From contig JAMONE010000151.1 in assembly GCA_027066695.1 (NCBI GenBank), positions 1 through 9,673 on the forward strand: a DNA stretch of 9,673 bases. Direction: 5' to 3'. Below, piece by piece: positions 7,633-9,673 of this stretch; position 1 is the stretch's first letter, and each line of letters starts with the position of its first letter. The DNA comes from Micavibrio sp. Its GTDB lineage: Bacteria > Pseudomonadota > Alphaproteobacteria > Micavibrionales > Micavibrionaceae. The translations under genes and the position numbers were made by a program. The notes beneath the pieces were generated by a model. The model saw only the letters and a program-made list of their open reading frames with translations, ran no database searches and was not told where the DNA came from.

Positions 7633-7661
7633 CTTACGTTTTATTGTAAAGACTTTTTTTT
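7633..7661 (+). terminator. Weak intrinsic terminator candidate after the integrase
   Basis: CTTAC (7633-7637) and GTAAAG (7646-7651) can form a five-base-pair stem with one bulged A and an eight-base loop. A run of eight T (7654-7661) follows. The stem is short and AT-rich, so it would be inefficient alone. Its position between the integrase and the next promoter suits a boundary between transcription units. Confidence 0.3.
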
Positions 7662-7668
7662 GGTGCAC

Positions 7669-7697
7669 TTGACGGATTCCACCTTATTCCCTAGTAT
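7669..7697 (+). promoter_or_regulatory. Promoter of the structured RNA / Sel1 cassette
   Basis: TTGACG (7669-7674, five of six to consensus and preceded by C as in alphaproteobacterial CTTGAC elements) and TAGTAT (7692-7697, four of six) are separated by an ideal 17-bp spacer. The predicted start is about 7704. This is the best promoter match I found in the window. It lies just after the T-run at 7654-7661 and about 220 bp before the Sel1 start codon. Confidence 0.55.
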
Positions 7698-7776
7698 CGC
7701 AATCAGAGTTCTAATTTAGAGCTTTGAGGCATAGTAACCTCACTTGCGCGGCCTAATCAGCATCAGGCCGTTATAA

Positions 7777-7866
7777 ATGATGCTGTTTTCTCACTTGTTG
7801 AGGAGACAGCGGAATACAATAGCGCATAGCGTGAATACGCTGTGCCGTTCGCAAGACGGTTACTAA
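7777..7866 (+). CDS. Possible leader peptide, 29 codons
   Basis: A mini-ORF starts with two consecutive ATG codons (7777-7782) and reads MMLFSHLLRRQR, then NTIAHSVNTLCRSQDGY. Its TAA at 7864-7866 comes six bases before the terminator stem at 7872. It contains tandem AGG-AGA arginine codons, which are often rare. An AGG lies about ten bases upstream as a possible weak ribosome binding site. The first ATG sits at and in the 3' arm of the eight-pair hairpin 7758-7785, so translation would need that hairpin opened. A ribosome stopping at the TAA would cover the terminator's 5' arm. It may equally be a chance ORF inside a non-coding RNA. Confidence 0.2.
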   Translation: MMLFSHLLRRQRNTIAHSVNTLCRSQDGY

Positions 7867-7871
7867 CTCCT

Positions 7872-7908
7872 CAGCTCCAGAGCAATTAAGCTCGGGGCTG
7901 TTTTGTTT
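7872..7908 (+). terminator. Strong intrinsic terminator directly ahead of the Sel1 gene
   Basis: CAGCTCC (7872-7878) pairs with GGGGCTG (7894-7900) with one G-U pair. After a bulged A, GAGC (7880-7883) pairs with GCTC (7890-7893) around the loop AATTAA. The eleven-pair stem is followed by TTTTGTTT (7901-7908). The ribosome binding site of the next gene starts five bases later, so the terminator can only serve an upstream RNA or act as an attenuator for the Sel1 gene. Confidence 0.85.
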
Positions 7909-7912
7909 GTAT

Positions 7913-7917
7913 AGGAG
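7913..7917 (+). promoter_or_regulatory. Ribosome binding site that fixes the Sel1 start
   Basis: AGGAG lies seven bases before the ATG at 7925, which begins a classical signal peptide. This rules out the in-frame TTG at 7907, which falls inside the terminator T-run. GGAGCT (7914-7919) is exactly complementary to AGCTCC (7873-7878) in the 5' arm of the terminator, so the site could be masked when the terminator stem is not formed. Confidence 0.75.
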
Positions 7918-7924
7918 CTATTAC

Positions 7925-9043
7925 ATGAAGAAAATAAAATTACTATTAAGTTCTCTGTTGTTAATGCTGATTGGTTTAGGGGGGATTCCTACGCCTGCAC
8001 TTGCTACAGATAGTCCTGTTTGCTTAACAGCTAAAGAATGCTTACCATTAGCTAAACAGGGAGGGGCTGAAGCGCAATTTAACCTTGGTGTTATGCATGT
8101 AAATGGGTGGTATGTTGATCGGGACAGTCATAAAGCGCGAAATTGGTTTCTTAAGGCGGCTAGACAAGGGTATGCCAAAGCACAGTATAATTTAGGTATA
8201 ATACACGCTTCTGGTGACGGCGTCCCTCAAGACTACAAAAAAGCCTATGATTGGTTTCTGGCGGCGTCTAAGCAAGGATACGCCGAAGCACAATATCGCT
8301 TAGGCCTTTTATCTTTCGCAGGGGATACACAAAATTACGAAGATGCAAGAAAGTGGTATTATAAAGCCGCTAAGCAGGGGCATACGACGTCACAGTTCCA
8401 CCTTGCCCTTATATACCAAGAAGGTTTGGGCACGCCACAAGATTACAGGGAGGCACACCGTTGGTATTTGAAAGCCGCTAAGCAAGGGCACGTTGAAGCA
8501 CAAGTTGTAATGGGTGTATTGTATGATAACGGTCTAGGTGTAGAAAAAAATAATAAAGAAGTATGGCGTTGGTGGTTAAAGGCAGCTAAGCAGGGGCACG
8601 CAGAGGCACAATTCGGCGTCGCTAACCGATATTTGAATGGATTAGGGGTTGAAAAAAGCATAGAGAAGGCAATCGTCTGGCATACAAAATCTGCTCAAAA
8701 TGGATTTGCAGGTTCCCAAGCAATGTTGGGAATGATGTACTATGCTGGTTGGCATGTATCACAAGATTATAAAGAGGCGCACCATTGGCTGTTAAAAGCG
8801 GCAAAGCAGGGGGTTGTCGGATCACAGATGTTTTTAGGTCTGGCATATATTAATGGGAATGGTGTACCGCAAAACTATCTAGAAGCCTATGCGTGGATGA
8901 ATATAGCTGCTGCCCAAAATGATCCAAAGGCAAAAATAAACAGAGATATTTTGATAAAACAACTTGATCCAGCATCACTTCGAGAGGCACAGAAACTCTC
9001 CGCAAAGTATTACAGTATGTATGTCGAGCCTTTTAATAAATAG
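7925..9043 (+). CDS. Exported Sel1-repeat (SLR) protein, eight repeats
   Basis: This encodes 372 residues. A Sec signal peptide (KKIK, then a Leu-rich core, then PTPALA) is predicted to be cut after Ala27, so the mature protein is periplasmic or secreted. Two cysteines (33 and 39) follow. Eight Sel1-like repeats of the type GxAEAQxxLGxxYxxGxGVxxDxxKAxxWxxKAAKQ run from about residue 46 to 331. All are 36 residues except the third, which lacks two. A charged tail of 41 residues closes the protein. SLR proteins form alpha-alpha solenoids that bind other proteins, and no catalytic activity is expected. Known relatives range from envelope-stress factors to host-interaction proteins, so the partner here is unknown. 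The gene is 31 bp upstream of the nuclease gene and preceded by the structured RNA, which may control it. Confidence 0.93.
   Translation: MKKIKLLLSSLLLMLIGLGGIPTPALATDSPVCLTAKECLPLAKQGGAEAQFNLGVMHVNGWYVDRDSHKARNWFLKAARQGYAKAQYNLGIIHASGDGVPQDYKKAYDWFLAASKQGYAEAQYRLGLLSFAGDTQNYEDARKWYYKAAKQGHTTSQFHLALIYQEGLGTPQDYREAHRWYLKAAKQGHVEAQVVMGVLYDNGLGVEKNNKEVWRWWLKAAKQGHAEAQFGVANRYLNGLGVEKSIEKAIVWHTKSAQNGFAGSQAMLGMMYYAGWHVSQDYKEAHHWLLKAAKQGVVGSQMFLGLAYINGNGVPQNYLEAYAWMNIAAAQNDPKAKINRDILIKQLDPASLREAQKLSAKYYSMYVEPFNK
8060..8917 (+). repeat. Tandem 108-bp coding repeats of the Sel1 solenoid
   Basis: Eight in-frame units of about 108 bp (the third is 102 bp) encode the Sel1 repeats. Nucleotide similarity is highest at unit junctions, where variants of GCCGCTAAGCAAGGGCAC recur near 8370, 8475 and 8583. 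The units have otherwise diverged at codon third positions, so the array is not a recent amplification. It could still allow unequal recombination between adjacent units. Confidence 0.8.
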
Positions 9044-9074
9044 TATCTGTTATACAACCACACAGGCTAAACCT

Positions 9075-9620
9075 ATGAAACCTATTTACGCCCTATCGCT
9101 ACTATGCTCTTTCACCTCCCCTGCCCATGCGGACACAACAGCATACAACACCCTGATACGCGGAAAGCTAGAGCGCGTAGTTGATGGCGATACTATCCGC
9201 ATAGAAGGCTACAAAGAAAGTTTTAGGCTGTATGGTATTGATGCAGCGGAGAAGAGGCAGACCTGCACGTCTCGTACGAGTGGTCAGGACAAACTTATTA
9301 ACTATGGAGAGTTCGCCACAGACTTCTTGAAAAGGGAAATCCTTCACGATTACATGGATACGATCATTACATGTGATTTTAACAGCACAGGTCGCTACAA
9401 TAGGCCACTAGCAACTTGCTATGCTAAAAACCAGATTTACAAAGATATTAACCTAAATAAACTTATGGTGTTTCGTGGACGTGCTTTTGCGGATCACAAA
9501 TATTCTAAAGATGCGGAGTACATAGCCCTAGAGGTCATTGCCAAGAAAAATAACTGGGGTATGTGGCATGGACGTATCAAATGTGAGCAGCCAGTCGATT
9601 ATAGGAAGAGACAGAAGTGA
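9075..9620 (+). CDS. Exported staphylococcal-nuclease-like (thermonuclease family) protein
   Basis: This encodes 181 residues. A signal peptide ending in SPAHA is predicted to be cut after Ala19, giving an exported nuclease. The SNase fold is recognisable from RVVDGDTIRI (residues 34-43) and FRLYGIDAAEKR (50-61). It continues with GRYNRPLATCY (106-116), then LNKLMVFRGRAFADHKYS (127-144) and NNWGMWHG (159-166). The catalytic set of SNase Arg35/Glu43/Arg87 appears as Arg51, Glu59 and Arg110, and calcium ligands as Asp39 and Asp56, so activity on DNA and RNA is expected. Cys64, Cys100, Cys115 and Cys170 could form disulphides outside the cytoplasm. The ATG at 9075 was chosen because it starts the signal peptide. 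A longer frame from 8964 would overlap the Sel1 gene and bury it. The 31-bp gap suggests an operon with Sel1. No terminator is visible in the 53 bp to the window end. Confidence 0.92.
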   Translation: MKPIYALSLLCSFTSPAHADTTAYNTLIRGKLERVVDGDTIRIEGYKESFRLYGIDAAEKRQTCTSRTSGQDKLINYGEFATDFLKREILHDYMDTIITCDFNSTGRYNRPLATCYAKNQIYKDINLNKLMVFRGRAFADHKYSKDAEYIALEVIAKKNNWGMWHGRIKCEQPVDYRKRQK

Positions 9621-9673
9621 TGTTATTTGCATCATAAATTAGTGCAATATTTCAGCCTACTTTTATTCTAAGG

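Larger units (their letters stand above)
7704..7908 (+). ncRNA. Structured RNA of about 200 nt: small RNA or cis-acting leader, family unknown
   Basis: Between a good promoter and a strong terminator lie six potential hairpins in about 205 nt. They are AGTTCT/AGAGCT (7707-7723), TGAGG/CCTCA (7725-7742), the perfect eight-pair CAGCATCA/TGATGCTG (7758-7785), GCATAGCG/CGCTGTGC (7824-7845), CCGT/ACGG (7845-7859) and the terminator stem (7872-7900). TGAGGAG (7799-7805) pairs with CTCCTCA (7867-7873), enclosing the fourth and fifth hairpins as a multibranch domain. The enclosing stem and the terminator compete for two or three bases. I compared it mentally with TPP, cobalamin, SAM, glycine, guanidine and c-di-GMP riboswitches, 6S RNA, SRP RNA and tmRNA and saw no signature match. 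It could be a trans-acting sRNA, or a leader governing the Sel1 gene that begins 17 bases after the terminator T-run. It accounts for the gene-free gap of about 420 bp between the integrase and Sel1 genes. Confidence 0.5.

Noticed and set aside
7758..7790. The hairpin CAGCATCA/TGATGCTG followed by TTTTC as a stand-alone terminator of the integrase
   Set aside because: The loop is 12 bases and the T-run only four, and it lies downstream of the new promoter. It is better viewed as part of the structured RNA, although weak termination cannot be excluded.
7907..7924. In-frame upstream TTG start for the Sel1 protein, adding six residues
   Set aside because: It lies in the T-run of a strong terminator and lacks a ribosome binding site. 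The ATG at 7925 has AGGAG at ideal spacing and directly begins a signal peptide.
8060..8917. The regular 108-bp periodicity as a CRISPR or satellite-like array
   Set aside because: The repeats are in frame and encode diverged Sel1 units, with no constant repeat alternating with unique spacers.
8964..9074. Longer N terminus for the nuclease, overlapping the Sel1 gene
   Set aside because: The extra 37 residues are read from the Sel1 coding region in another frame and would bury the clear signal peptide that begins at 9075.

Overview
The window looks like a chromosomal segment of an alphaproteobacterium with low to moderate GC. The reasons are the atpH-atpA gene order with priA just upstream on the same strand, which is common in that class, a tRNA-Arg(ACG) with an encoded CCA end, and CTTGAC-type promoter elements. 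I cannot name genus or species from sequence alone.

Left half (1-5037, all on the minus strand, read right to left): priA (primosomal helicase), two tandem TraX-family integral membrane proteins, atpH (F1 delta) and the first 94 codons of atpA (F1 alpha), which runs off the left edge. The two TraX-like genes are clearly related to each other, visibly more AT-rich than priA, and sit where priA and the atp operon would normally be close neighbours.

Middle (5038-5748): a short orphan plus-strand ORF of 87 codons diverges from priA. It is followed by an AT-rich stretch that appears to hold a decayed minus-strand gene, and then by a well-formed tRNA-Arg(ACG) gene with its own plausible promoter.

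Right half (5749-9673, all on the plus strand): a tyrosine recombinase begins within 80 bp of the tRNA 3' end, the usual layout of a genomic island or prophage inserted at a tRNA. After it come a weak terminator, a strong-looking promoter (TTGACG-N17-TAGTAT), about 200 nt of sequence able to form six hairpins and ending in an excellent intrinsic terminator, and a two-gene cassette. The cassette encodes an exported Sel1-repeat protein (eight repeats) and an exported staphylococcal-nuclease-like protein, 31 bp apart and probably co-transcribed. The right end of the island lies outside the window.

The most unusual element is the structured RNA region at about 7704-7908. It is either a free-standing small RNA or a switchable leader for the Sel1/nuclease cassette. 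Its terminator lies directly on top of the downstream ribosome binding site, one terminator arm is complementary to that site, and a 29-codon mini-ORF ends six bases before the terminator. I do not recognise it as a known riboswitch or RNA family.
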